DNA of 64,000 bases from Sphingobium lactosutens. Lineage in GTDB: Bacteria > Pseudomonadota > Alphaproteobacteria > Sphingomonadales > Sphingomonadaceae. The DNA lies in NCBI RefSeq assembly GCF_013393185.1, contig NZ_QJQX01000052.1:62001-126000 (forward strand), written 5' to 3'. Under the pieces are notes generated by a model. That model worked only from the letters and a program-made list of their open reading frames with translations. It ran no database searches and had not been told where the DNA came from. Shown in pieces: positions 1-8,535 of this stretch. Each line of letters begins with the position of its first letter. Position 1 is the stretch's first letter. The translations under genes were made by a program, and so were the position numbers.

Positions 1-1
1 C

Positions 2-901
2 TCGGTCAGCTATACCGGCGGCGGCGCGAACAGCCCCGGCAATCCGCGCGGGCTTCAGACAGCGGGCATCGACTTCCGCCAGACCTATCTGACCTTCGGC
101 CGGGCGGGCTTCGGCGAGGTGAAGATCGGCCGCGACATCGGCCTGTTCGCGTCGGAGCAGATATTGAACGACATCACTCTGCTGTCGTCGGGCACGCCGG
201 CGGGCAATGTCGCGCCGTCCAACACGACACTGGGGCGGATCGGCGTGGGCTATATCTACACCGACTTCCAGCCGCAGATCACCTATACCACGCCCAATTT
301 CAGCGGCTTCACGGCCAGCATCGGCATTTTCGAGCCACTGTCCTCGCTGACCGGACCGGAGGAAGCGAACAAGGAGCCGGGCTTCCAGGGCAAGCTGGTC
401 TATGACGGCAAGTTCGGGGATATCGCGACGCGCTTCTGGGCGGCGGGCATCCGGCAGAAGCATGATGTGATCGCCGGGCCGGATTATACCGGCTGGGGCT
501 GGGACGCGGGTGCGAAGGTGACGGTCGGGCCGCTGACCATGGTCGGCACCTATTATGACGCATCGGGACTGGGCACCACGGCGCTCAACCTGTTCGACAC
601 CGACGGGCTGGGCAACAAACGCGACAGCCACGGCTTCTACCTGCAAGGCCTCGCCACATTCGGCAAAGTCTCGGTCGGCGGCAGCTATGGCGAGAGCAAT
701 CTCGATTATGCCAATGGCGTCGACGCGATCGCCAACCCGACGCTGGTCGACAAGAACAGCAGCTGGGTCGGGCAGTTGCGCTATGGGCTGACCAGCTGGG
801 TGACGCTGCTCAGCGAATATGTCCACACCAGGTCGGAAGCGCATAACGGCAACCGCGCCCGTTCGGACGCGATCGCGGCGGGCGCCATTCTCTTCTTCTG
901 A
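2..901 (+). CDS. Outer-membrane porin, 3' part only
   Basis: The reading frame is open from the first base, so the 5' end with the signal peptide lies outside the window. The visible 300 residues have the alternating aromatic and polar pattern of a general Gram-negative porin barrel and end in a terminal Phe (ILFF), the usual outer-membrane insertion signal. Repeated strand pairs such as YLTFGRAGFGEVKIGRD are typical of Porin_4-type proteins, which passively admit small solutes through the outer membrane. The substrate cannot be told from the sequence. A strong terminator follows 25 bases after the stop codon, so the next gene is probably a separate unit. Confidence 0.85.
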   Translation, partial: SVSYTGGGANSPGNPRGLQTAGIDFRQTYLTFGRAGFGEVKIGRDIGLFASEQILNDITLLSSGTPAGNVAPSNTTLGRIGVGYIYTDFQPQITYTTPNFSGFTASIGIFEPLSSLTGPEEANKEPGFQGKLVYDGKFGDIATRFWAAGIRQKHDVIAGPDYTGWGWDAGAKVTVGPLTMVGTYYDASGLGTTALNLFDTDGLGNKRDSHGFYLQGLATFGKVSVGGSYGESNLDYANGVDAIANPTLVDKNSSWVGQLRYGLTSWVTLLSEYVHTRSEAHNGNRARSDAIAAGAILFF

Positions 902-925
902 CCCAAGGACCAATGTCACGGGGCG

Positions 926-957
926 GGGGCTGCATCCTAAGAAGATGCAGCCCCTTT
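926..957 (+). terminator. Intrinsic terminator after the porin gene
   Basis: An 11-bp perfect stem (926-936 pairing with 944-954) encloses a 7-base loop and is followed by TTT. It lies 25 bases downstream of the porin stop codon and 56 bases upstream of the next start codon. Confidence 0.8.
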
Positions 958-1012
958 CCATTTGCAAAACCGGAGACAAACCACAAAAGGGGGCCAAGTC
1001 GAGGGGAGCGCC

Positions 1013-3016
1013 ATGAAGAAGCCGTTTCTGTCCATTCTGTTGTTGACCGTTCCCACCATCGCCTGGGCCGAAGCGCCGGGGGATGCACCGTCCATCGTCG
1101 TGACGGGCACGGGGCTGGAGCTGCCGCCGGGAACGCCCGCCTATGGATCGGTGGTGATCGACCGGCAGCGGTTGATGGACAGTGCGTCGGGACGGATCGA
1201 AACGGTGCTGGGCGATGTCGCCGGGTTTCAGCAGTTCCGCCGGTCGGACAGCCGGTCGTCCAACCCGTCCAATCAGGGCGCGACGCTGCGCGCGCTGGGC
1301 GGCAATGCGTCGAGCCGGACGCTGATGCTGCTGGACGGCGTGCCGATCGCCGATCCCTTCTTCGGCTATATTCCATTCAGCGCGCTGGCCCCGGAACGCC
1401 TGTCTGTGGTGCGCGTAACGCGCGGCGGCGGCATCGGCGCGTTCGGGGCCGGCGCGGTTGCCGGCACGATCGAAATGGCGAGCGCGACGCGCGACCAACT
1501 ACCCGATTTCGCCGCCAGCGCCTTTTACGGCAGCCGCGACGCGACCGAATTGTCCGCGACGGTGACGCCTGACCTTGGCAGCGGCTATGTTTCGCTGTCG
1601 GGACGCTGGGACCGGGGCGACGGGTTCCAGACCACGCCCAAGGATCAGCGCAACGCCGCAACCGTGCCAGCCGCCTATGATGGCTGGTCGACCAATTTGC
1701 GCGCGGTCGCGCCGATCAGCGCCACGTCCGAACTGCAGTTCCGCGCCACCCTGTTCGAGGATAATCGCACGCTGCGCTTTGGCGGCGCGGACAGCATGAG
1801 CCAGGGACAGGATGCCAGCATCCGCTATATCTCGCGCGGGCCGTGGCAGGTGGATGCGCTGGCCTATATCCAGGCGCGCAACTTTTCGAACATTGTGATT
1901 TCCTCGTCGACCTTCCGCAAGTCGCTCGACCAGCGGAACACGCCCTCGACCGGCGTCGGCGGCAAGATCGAGCTGCGGCCGCCGGTCGGCGCCGACCATG
2001 TGCTGCGCATCGGCGCGGATACGCGCTTTGCGACCGGCGACATGTATGAGGACGCCTATAACGCCAATGTCGCGGCCAATCCGCGCACCTTCCTGCGTCA
2101 TGCTGGCGGCGACCAGTGGACGACCGGCCTGTTCGTCGAGGATGACTGGAGTATCGGAAAACTGGTCCTGACCGGCGGCGCGCGGGCGGACCGCTGGACG
2201 ATCCGCAACGGCTTCTACCGGCAAGTGAGCGCTGCGACCGGCGCGGCGACGGGCAGCGACTATGCAGACCGGTCCGACTGGGAAGTGTCGGGCCGGGTGG
2301 GCGCACTCTACAAGGCCAGCGACGCGCTGGCGCTGCGCGCGGCCGCCTATAGCGGGTTCCGCCTGCCGACGCTGAATGAACTCTACCGCCCCTTCGTCGT
2401 CTTCCCGATCACGACGCAGGCCAATGCGGCGCTGACGCCCGAGAAACTGAAGGGCGTTGAAGCCGGGATCGATCTGACCCCAGGCGAAGGCATCAGCCTG
2501 TCGGCCACGGCCTTTTACAACCGGTTGGACGATGCCATCGCCAATGTGACGATCGCGACCAACACCCGCCAGCGGCAGAATGTCGAGCGGATCGTCGCCA
2601 AGGGCATCGAACTGGCGGCAATGGCGGAGCTGGGCGATTTCCGCCTGTCGGCCTCCTACGCCTATAGCCACAGCACGGTCCATGCGCCCGGCGCGGCCTT
2701 CGACGGCTTCACCCCGGCGCAAAGCCCGCGTCATGCCGCCAGCGCCACGCTCGCCTGGGCGCCAAAGCAGGGACCGTCGCTGTCGGCGACGCTGCGCTAT
2801 GTCGCGGATCAGTTTGAGGATGACCTGCAAAGCGACGTCCTGCCCGATGCGCTGACGGTCGATGCCATTGCCCGCCTGCCGATCGGCCATGGCGTGACGC
2901 TGGTCGCGCGCGGCGAAAATCTGTTCGACGAGGAGATCGTAACCCGCAATGCCGGTGGCTCGATCGACCTCGGCACGCCGCGCACGCTATGGATCGGCGT
3001 CAGTTTCAGCCACTGA
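1013..3016 (+). CDS. TonB-dependent outer-membrane receptor
   Basis: This 667-residue protein has a signal peptide (MKKPFLSILLLTVPTIAWA), a plug domain beginning SIVVTGTGLELPPG and a large beta-barrel ending in an aromatic residue region (WIGVSFSH). Plug hallmarks include a TLRALGGNASSRTLMLLDG stretch and a GIGAFGAGAVAGTIE segment. The start at 1013 is chosen because GAGGGG lies just upstream and it begins the signal peptide; an upstream in-frame ATG would add 17 residues of non-signal sequence. Such receptors take up scarce ligands using TonB energy. Only 68 bases separate it from a second receptor gene on the same strand, so the two may be co-transcribed. The ligand is unknown. Confidence 0.9.
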   Translation: MKKPFLSILLLTVPTIAWAEAPGDAPSIVVTGTGLELPPGTPAYGSVVIDRQRLMDSASGRIETVLGDVAGFQQFRRSDSRSSNPSNQGATLRALGGNASSRTLMLLDGVPIADPFFGYIPFSALAPERLSVVRVTRGGGIGAFGAGAVAGTIEMASATRDQLPDFAASAFYGSRDATELSATVTPDLGSGYVSLSGRWDRGDGFQTTPKDQRNAATVPAAYDGWSTNLRAVAPISATSELQFRATLFEDNRTLRFGGADSMSQGQDASIRYISRGPWQVDALAYIQARNFSNIVISSSTFRKSLDQRNTPSTGVGGKIELRPPVGADHVLRIGADTRFATGDMYEDAYNANVAANPRTFLRHAGGDQWTTGLFVEDDWSIGKLVLTGGARADRWTIRNGFYRQVSAATGAATGSDYADRSDWEVSGRVGALYKASDALALRAAAYSGFRLPTLNELYRPFVVFPITTQANAALTPEKLKGVEAGIDLTPGEGISLSATAFYNRLDDAIANVTIATNTRQRQNVERIVAKGIELAAMAELGDFRLSASYAYSHSTVHAPGAAFDGFTPAQSPRHAASATLAWAPKQGPSLSATLRYVADQFEDDLQSDVLPDALTVDAIARLPIGHGVTLVARGENLFDEEIVTRNAGGSIDLGTPRTLWIGVSFSH

Positions 3017-3040
3017 CCCAAGGTATAATGGAGGTCGCAA

Positions 3041-3087
3041 CATCCTCTCCCTAGCCTCTGTTTTCACAACAGAATGGGGAGAGGATG
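3041..3087 (+). promoter_or_regulatory. Hairpin masking the ribosome-binding site and start codon of the second receptor
   Basis: Bases 3041-3051 pair perfectly with 3077-3087 (11 bp). Nested inside, 3057-3062 pairs with 3068-3073 (6 bp) around a TTCAC loop. The right-hand arm contains the GGGGAGAGG Shine-Dalgarno region and the ATG at 3085-3087. If it folds in the mRNA, translation of the downstream receptor would be blocked until the structure opens. The pairing is seen in the sequence; the regulatory role is inferred. Confidence 0.5.
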
Positions 3088-5400
3088 GTGCGGGCTTCAA
3101 CGGCGCTTCTGGCCGGAACGGCGATGCTATGGGCGGGGCAGGCGATCGCGCAGACGCCTGACGAGGGGGGCGCCGATCGCGGCGCCATCATCGTGACCGC
3201 GCCGGGCGGGGCGGTCGATGTCGATGACGCGCTGACGCTGACGCGCGCGGACATCGGCCGGGCCGGGACGCCCGACCTGCTGGGGGCGCTGACCCGGACT
3301 GTCGCGGGCATCACCCTGCAGGACGCGCAGGGCAATCCCTGGCAGCCCAATCTTCTCTATCGCGGCTTTACTGCATCCCCCTTGCAGGGACAGGCGCAGG
3401 GATTGGCGGTGTATCTGGACGGCGCGCGCTTCAACCAGCCCTTCGGCGATACGGTGGCGTTCGACCTGCTCCCAGAAGCGGCGATCCGCAAGGTCAGCCT
3501 GCTCGACGCCAGTCCGGTCTATGGCCTCAATGCGCTGGGCGGGGCGATGCTGATCGAAACGCGCACGGGCCTGTCCGATCCGGGGCTGGAGGCGAGCATG
3601 ACCGGCGGCCGCTTCGACTATCGGGAGGCCAGCGTCGCCGGCGGTTTCGCGCGCGGCGATTTCAACGCCTATGGCGCATTCCAGTACAGCCATGACGATG
3701 GCTGGCGCGCCTTCTCGCCCTCGACGCTTTACAATGGCTATCTCGACCTCGGCTTCGATACCGCGACCGGCGGGCTGCACATGAAGCTGATCGGCGCCGA
3801 CACTGACTTGACCGGGAATGGCGTCGCGCCGGTGGAATTGCTGGCGGCGGACAGGAGGGCGGTGTTCACCTGGCCCGACAACAGCCAGGCGCGTTACGGC
3901 AGGGTGAGCCTGCACCCGTGGGTCGCGCTGTCCGATCGCACCCGGATCGAAGGCACGCTCTATGCCCAGCGATTGACGCTGCGCACGGTCAATGGCGATG
4001 CGGCCGACATAGAAGGCTGCGAGGATGACGATGCGGCGGGCCTGCTCTGTCTGGAAACAGTGGGCAGCGACGATGACGAGGAGCAGGCGGTCCTGACCGA
4101 TGCCGCCGGCAATCCGATCGCGGACAGGCTGGGCGGCGAAGGCTATGGCGTACTCAACCGGGGGCGGACGCACACGCGGGCGATGGGCGCGCTGTTCCAG
4201 ATCATCGACGAGCGGCCTCTGTTGTCGGGCGACAATCATTTCGCGTTGGGTTTCAGCTACGACAGCAGCCGTACCCGGTTCGACACATCGACCGAACTGG
4301 GGGAGATGACCAAGGATCGCAGCGTCGAGGGGCTGGGCGACCTGATCGTGCAGCAGGATGGCGCGATCGCGCCCGTCGGGCTGGTCGCGCATAGCGACTA
4401 TTGGGGCGCATTCGTGCAGGATCGCCTGCCGATCACTTCCCGCCTCTCGGCCGAAGTCGGGCTGCGCTACAATCATGCGCGGATTGTGTTGCGGGATCAG
4501 ATCGGCACGGCGCTTAATGGCCGGCACAGCTTCCAGCGGCTCAATCCGGGCGTCGAACTGGACTATAAAGTGAGTGATGGGCTGTCGCTGCGGGCGGGCT
4601 ATGCGGAGAGCAACCGCGCACCGACTCCGGCTGAACTCTCCTGCGCCGACGAGAATGCGCCGTGCAGCCTGACCAACTTCTTCATCGCCGATCCGCCGGT
4701 GAAGCAGGTGGTGGCCAAGAACTGGGAAGCAGGGGCGAGCGGCCATGGCGAGACGGTCGGCTTACGGTTCGACTGGCTGCTGTCGGCCTATCGCACGCGC
4801 AACCGCAACGATATCCAATATATCGCCTCGGCTATTCGCGGCCGTGCCTATTTCCAGAATATCGGCAGCACGCGGCGGCAGGGCGTGGAAGCGAGCGTCA
4901 AGGCGTCGCGTGGCGGGTTCACGGGCACGCTGAGCTATGCCTTCACCGACGCGACCTATCGCGCGCCGCTGACCCTTTCCAGCCCCGCCAACCCGGAGGC
5001 GGATGATGACGGCACGATCGCCATCGCGAAGGGCGACCGGCTGCCCGGCGTCCCGCGTCATAGCGCGACCCTGAGCCTGGACTATGCGACCGCGCGCTGG
5101 TCGATCGGCGGCGACGTCATCGCGCGGTCGGGCCAGTATCTGGTCGGGGACGAGGGCAACGACACGGCGAAGCTGCGCGGCTATGCCGTGGTCAATCTCC
5201 GCGGCAGCGTGACGATCGTGCCGGGCGTCAGCCTGTTTGGCGAACTGCGCAACGCCTTCAACCGGCGCTATGCGACCTTCGGCACCTTCAGCGAAGTGGA
5301 CGAGATCGACCTGGAGGAAGCGCCGGGCGTATCCAACCCGCGCGCCTATGGACCGGGGGCGCCGCGCCGCTGGTATCTGGGGGTAAAGACGCTATTCTGA
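3085..5400 (+). CDS. TonB-dependent outer-membrane receptor
   Basis: This 771-residue protein has a short signal peptide ending AGQAIAQ, a plug domain (IIVTAPGGAVDVDDALTL; YRGFTASPLQGQAQGLAVYL; YGLNALGGAMLIETRTG) and a barrel that ends in Phe. The plug sequence resembles receptors described loosely as Oar-like or iron-siderophore-like, but no ligand can be assigned. Two acidic loops containing cysteine pairs (EGCEDDDAAGLLCLE and LSCADENAPCSL) are unusual and probably extracellular. The start codon is buried in the hairpin at 3041-3087. It lies directly downstream of another receptor gene and next to a convergent set of PQQ-dehydrogenase accessory genes, so uptake of a metal or substrate for that system is possible but unproven. 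Confidence 0.9.
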   Translation: MVRASTALLAGTAMLWAGQAIAQTPDEGGADRGAIIVTAPGGAVDVDDALTLTRADIGRAGTPDLLGALTRTVAGITLQDAQGNPWQPNLLYRGFTASPLQGQAQGLAVYLDGARFNQPFGDTVAFDLLPEAAIRKVSLLDASPVYGLNALGGAMLIETRTGLSDPGLEASMTGGRFDYREASVAGGFARGDFNAYGAFQYSHDDGWRAFSPSTLYNGYLDLGFDTATGGLHMKLIGADTDLTGNGVAPVELLAADRRAVFTWPDNSQARYGRVSLHPWVALSDRTRIEGTLYAQRLTLRTVNGDAADIEGCEDDDAAGLLCLETVGSDDDEEQAVLTDAAGNPIADRLGGEGYGVLNRGRTHTRAMGALFQIIDERPLLSGDNHFALGFSYDSSRTRFDTSTELGEMTKDRSVEGLGDLIVQQDGAIAPVGLVAHSDYWGAFVQDRLPITSRLSAEVGLRYNHARIVLRDQIGTALNGRHSFQRLNPGVELDYKVSDGLSLRAGYAESNRAPTPAELSCADENAPCSLTNFFIADPPVKQVVAKNWEAGASGHGETVGLRFDWLLSAYRTRNRNDIQYIASAIRGRAYFQNIGSTRRQGVEASVKASRGGFTGTLSYAFTDATYRAPLTLSSPANPEADDDGTIAIAKGDRLPGVPRHSATLSLDYATARWSIGGDVIARSGQYLVGDEGNDTAKLRGYAVVNLRGSVTIVPGVSLFGELRNAFNRRYATFGTFSEVDEIDLEEAPGVSNPRAYGPGAPRRWYLGVKTLF

Positions 5401-5403
5401 TCC

Positions 5404-6345
5404 TCAGCCCTGAATATCGATCCGGGGCAACAGCTTCGCCTCCAGCCCCGGATACAGGTGCGACACGCTCCGCTGATATTCGTAGCGGGCGACGGCCATG
5501 GTCGAAAAGCGATCGGGGATCGGCATCTCGCCTGCCTCCACCATATCGAGGCCGCTCTTCACCGCTTGTGTCAGTGCGTCTTCGATCCAGTCGATCCAGT
5601 CGCGCGTCTGGTCGATCGCGGCCGTCCCGTCGGGATCGAAAGGACCATGACCGGGGATCACGCCGCCATGCCGCTCCGCCTTCAGCCGGTCGAGACTGGC
5701 GCGCCAAGCGGTCAGGGCTGCGGTGGGCGTACTGGGCGCGCGATCGTGGAAGATCAGGTCGCCGCCGATCATGAGGCCCGTCTTCGAGTCGACCAGCGCC
5801 AGGTCCGCGCTGCTATGGCCGGACAGGGCGAGCAATTTTAAACGCCTGCCGCCGAAATCCTCGCTGTCGGTCGCTATCGGACGGCCCGGAAGGATCAGGT
5901 CGGTTCCGCGCATCCAGTCACCGAGCAGGCGATACATGGCATCCGAAAATCCTTGCCCCTGTTCGCGCAACGCATCGATCATGCCGGGCAGGGCGACAAC
6001 GATGGCCGGATCGAAGGCGGCGATGCCCAGCCCATGGTCGGGATGGAGGTGGGTCGCATAGACCCGGACCAAGGGCTTGCCGGTCAGCTGTTCCGCCACG
6101 CGTCTGAGCGCGTGCGCATAGCGGAGCGACGGCCCGCAATCGCAAAGCACCGTGCCGGCGGGCGTGTCGATGATCGCGATATTGGCGATGGCGCCGCCAT
6201 TGTCGGCTTCGATCGGGGCGTCAGCGCCATGAACCATCCAGATGCCGTCCGCGACCGGAACCGGGGCGACGGCATAGTCAGCGGCTCTCGCGACGGCGGG
6301 CAGGGCGGCGAGGCCGCCGATCAGCATCCGCCGCGACAGGATCAT
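5404..6345 (-). CDS. Quinoprotein relay system zinc metallohydrolase (SoxH-like, metallo-beta-lactamase fold)
   Basis: The 313-residue product starts with a twin-arginine-like leader (SRRMLIGGLAALPAVARA) and carries the metallo-beta-lactamase motif H99-x-H101-x-D103-H104 (THLHPDH), a later LSGHSSADLALVD histidine and GGDLIFHD and PGHGPFD metal ligands. This pattern matches the periplasmic zinc hydrolases that accompany PQQ-dependent dehydrogenases and are distantly related to SoxH. The ATG overlaps the stop of the SoxYZ-like gene upstream (ATGA), so the two are translationally coupled. The gene faces the receptor gene with only three bases between the stop codons. The exact reaction of this family is not established. 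Confidence 0.8.
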   Translation of the reverse strand: MILSRRMLIGGLAALPAVARAADYAVAPVPVADGIWMVHGADAPIEADNGGAIANIAIIDTPAGTVLCDCGPSLRYAHALRRVAEQLTGKPLVRVYATHLHPDHGLGIAAFDPAIVVALPGMIDALREQGQGFSDAMYRLLGDWMRGTDLILPGRPIATDSEDFGGRRLKLLALSGHSSADLALVDSKTGLMIGGDLIFHDRAPSTPTAALTAWRASLDRLKAERHGGVIPGHGPFDPDGTAAIDQTRDWIDWIEDALTQAVKSGLDMVEAGEMPIPDRFSTMAVARYEYQRSVSHLYPGLEAKLLPRIDIQG

Positions 6346-7136
6346 CGCGCTGCCGCCATCGGCGTCTGTTTCGTTACCGTCACGGTCGCGCGATAGTCCC
6401 GGCCGTTGGTGTCGCGGGCCTCGATCGCCAGCACATCCCCGGCTCTGGCGGCGGGGATCAGGGTGATCGCCGGATCTTCCGCGACGCTGGCCCATATCTC
6501 CATCTCGCCCAATATCCTGCCGGCCTGGGTCTTCACCGTCAGTTCTTCGAGATGATAGGTCGCGATATTGGCGACCAGCCCCGTGTCCATCGGGTGCCGA
6601 AAGGACAGGCGCAGCTTTGCCTCGTCTCCCGGCAGCGGCCAGGCTTGGCCGCGTATCTCGCCCAGATACTCGGCCCAGTCGCCCTTGACCCGACTGACCG
6701 GAGGCGTTGAGCAGCCTCCGCCCGCCGCGTCGATCCAGCCGCCCGACACCAGCCACGCGCCGCTCGCCAGTTGCACCGCCCCGCGCACCGGCGTACGCTG
6801 GTCCAGCTTGATCCGCGTGGCAAGATAGGGTTCGGCGCCTTTCGGGCGGTAATCGATTGCGACGGGAATGGGATTGAGATCGGCGAACAGGATGATGCGT
6901 TTCACCCCCTCTATGCCACGCGCGTCGATCGCGACCGGGAAGGCGCGCTGGTTTTCGGCGATCGGCGGGAAATCGACCTTCACACGGTTGTCGAACTGCA
7001 CCGGATCGTCGCCGAACAGGGTGCGCGCATGGGCCGTCCACATCGGCGATCCAAGCGGGTCGGCGGGATAGCCGCCCTGTGCCTGCGCTGCCGGAGCGGC
7101 CAGCAGGGTGAGCAGCAGCGCCGTCATGCCTTTCAT
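6342..7136 (-). CDS. Quinoprotein dehydrogenase-associated SoxYZ-like carrier
   Basis: The 264-residue protein has a signal peptide (MKGMTALLLTLLAAPAAQAQ), an N-terminal SoxY-like immunoglobulin-type domain with a GGGC motif (Cys142) and a C-terminal SoxZ-like domain (about residues 160-260, with IRLSFRHPMDTG-like sequence). In sulfur oxidation, SoxYZ carries substrates on a cysteine; this fused version is known from loci of PQQ-dependent alcohol dehydrogenases, where its cargo is unclear. The ATG at 7136 has GGAG six bases upstream. It is divergent from the CxxxCW protein gene, with an 81-bp intergenic region that must hold both promoters. Confidence 0.85.
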   Translation of the reverse strand: MKGMTALLLTLLAAPAAQAQGGYPADPLGSPMWTAHARTLFGDDPVQFDNRVKVDFPPIAENQRAFPVAIDARGIEGVKRIILFADLNPIPVAIDYRPKGAEPYLATRIKLDQRTPVRGAVQLASGAWLVSGGWIDAAGGGCSTPPVSRVKGDWAEYLGEIRGQAWPLPGDEAKLRLSFRHPMDTGLVANIATYHLEELTVKTQAGRILGEMEIWASVAEDPAITLIPAARAGDVLAIEARDTNGRDYRATVTVTKQTPMAAAR

Positions 7137-7217
7137 ATCCTTCTCCCTAAGTGCAGGATTATCGCACGTCGATGGCTGCTACCATTGCACCTTCGGCCAT
7201 TGGTTTATGGAGGGGAT

Positions 7218-7778
7218 ATGCGCCGCGCCTTGTCGATTGTCGTCATGGCGGCGTTGAGTCTTGCCGCGCCACCCACAGCTGCGCAGGTCGGCACGCTGTT
7301 CAACAGGGAAGGCTATCGCATCGCCCATTATCGTGCGCCGGCGCATCGTGCGCCCGCCGGTGTCGTGCGCATCGCTCCTGCGGCTGCGGCGCAGTTGCGG
7401 CCCGACGTCGATGCGTTGTTTATCGATGTGCTTCCGGCTGAAGGTGGTCAGCGCCAAGCCGACGGCCTTTGGCGACTGGCACGACCGCATGAGAGCATCC
7501 CCGGAGCGCGCTGGTTCCCCGAGGCCGGGCGCGGCGAACTGGCCGACGATGTCGAGGGCTGGTTCCTGGCAGGCATCGGCCGATTGAGCCATGGCAGGCG
7601 CGACAGGCCCATCATCCTCTTCTGCCTGGCCGATTGCTGGATGAGCTGGAACGCAGCGCGCCGGCTCAAGGCACAGGGCTACCCGCAGGTCTGGTGGCTG
7701 GCGGAAGGCGTCGACGGCTGGCGCGATCTTGGCCTGCCGCTCGCGCCCGTCACGCCCGGCGGCGGAGTTGCGCGCTGA
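7218..7778 (+). CDS. PQQ-dependent catabolism-associated CXXCW-motif protein
   Basis: This 186-residue exported protein (signal MRRALSIVVMAALSLAAPPT followed by AAQ) is rhodanese-like in overall layout and has the signature FCLADCWMSWNAA, with Cys136, Cys140 and Trp141. That signature defines a family found only beside PQQ-dependent dehydrogenase systems. The function is unknown; a role in periplasmic redox or maturation is inferred from the cysteine pair and context. The ATG at 7218 has GGAGGGG five bases upstream; a longer upstream reading frame has no ribosome site. It is divergent from the SoxYZ-like gene and is followed by pseudoazurin. Confidence 0.85.
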   Translation: MRRALSIVVMAALSLAAPPTAAQVGTLFNREGYRIAHYRAPAHRAPAGVVRIAPAAAAQLRPDVDALFIDVLPAEGGQRQADGLWRLARPHESIPGARWFPEAGRGELADDVEGWFLAGIGRLSHGRRDRPIILFCLADCWMSWNAARRLKAQGYPQVWWLAEGVDGWRDLGLPLAPVTPGGGVAR

Positions 7779-7903
7779 CCCGATCCTGCACGGGCGCTGA
7801 ACCGCCGGTTGGACCAAAGGCCAATTGCGGAAGATCAGGGAAAGCAGGCATTTCTGATGTCAATCCGGCGCCGGACGCCGTGGGAATGCCATTGGAGAGT
7901 GCC

Positions 7904-8362
7904 TTGATCGAGAACCGTCATTTCGCCCGTCTCGCCGCCGCTGCGCTGCTGCTGTCGCCCCTGTCGGCGCCGCTACCGGCGATGGCGAAGGACATCGTCG
8001 TCCAGATGAAAAATCAGGGGGCCGATGGCGCCATGGTGTTCGAGCCGTCCTTCGTGAAGGCGGCGCCCGGAGACACCATCCGCTTCAAGCCGACCGACGC
8101 CAGCCATAATGCCGAAACCATGGCCAACATGCTCCCTGCCGGGGTAACGCCGATGAAGGGCGGCATGAACAAGGAAGCGGTGCTGACCGTGACCAAGCCT
8201 GGTCTCTATGGCATCAAGTGCATGCCGCATTATTCGATGGGGATGGTGGCGCTGGTGCAGGTCGGCAAGCCGACCGCCGCCGAGATCACTGCCGCCAAGG
8301 CGGTCAAGCTGCCGCCTTTCGCCGCCAAGCGCATGAATGTGGCGCTGGCCAAGGTGAAATAG
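7904..8362 (+). CDS. Pseudoazurin (type 1 copper electron carrier)
   Basis: The mature protein begins near KDIVVQMKNQGADGAMVFEP and retains all four copper ligands of pseudoazurin: His68 (SHNAE), Cys106, His109 and Met114 in KCMPHYSMGM. The signal peptide runs to APLPAMA. A TTG at 7904 preceded by GGAGAG is chosen as start; an in-frame ATG at 7886 is the alternative and changes only the far N-terminus. Pseudoazurins carry electrons in the periplasm. Here it sits beside three quinoprotein-associated genes, so it could accept electrons from a PQQ enzyme through a cytochrome. No nitrite reductase gene is in view. Confidence 0.9.
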   Translation: MIENRHFARLAAAALLLSPLSAPLPAMAKDIVVQMKNQGADGAMVFEPSFVKAAPGDTIRFKPTDASHNAETMANMLPAGVTPMKGGMNKEAVLTVTKPGLYGIKCMPHYSMGMVALVQVGKPTAAEITAAKAVKLPPFAAKRMNVALAKVK

Positions 8363-8504
8363 GCCGCAGCTATTTGCAGCGTTGGAGACAGCGATCGGGG
8401 CGGGCACGATGCGTGTCCGCTCTTTTCGTCATGGCATCCGGAAGCCGGATAGGCCGACTTTAAAAGCAGCGATGCAAGAAGAAAATGGTGGACGCATTTT
8501 TTTA

Positions 8505-8535
8505 GGACTCGAACCAAGGACCCGCTGATTAAAAG
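8505..8535 (-). repeat. tRNA-Lys(UUU) 3' fragment, probable attachment-site remnant
   Basis: Read on the minus strand, these 31 bases run from the anticodon loop (CTTTTAA) through the 3' anticodon stem (TCAGC) and variable region into the T arm (CTTGG TTCGAGT CC). No 5' half of the tRNA is present and the acceptor stem is missing. Fragments spanning anticodon loop to T arm are the typical identity segment used by tRNA-targeting integrases. The fragment abuts a truncated receptor gene, which supports its being a recombination joint. Confidence 0.6.

Noticed and set aside
810..1376. A 188-residue open frame on the minus strand across the start of the first TonB receptor
   Set aside because: It is very rich in Arg, Pro and Ala, has no ribosome site and lies opposite a convincing receptor gene; it is a high-GC shadow frame.
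3127..4746. A 539-residue minus-strand frame opposite the second TonB receptor
   Set aside because: The opposite strand encodes a complete receptor with signal peptide and plug domain; the minus frame shows no domain and has the composition of an antisense frame.
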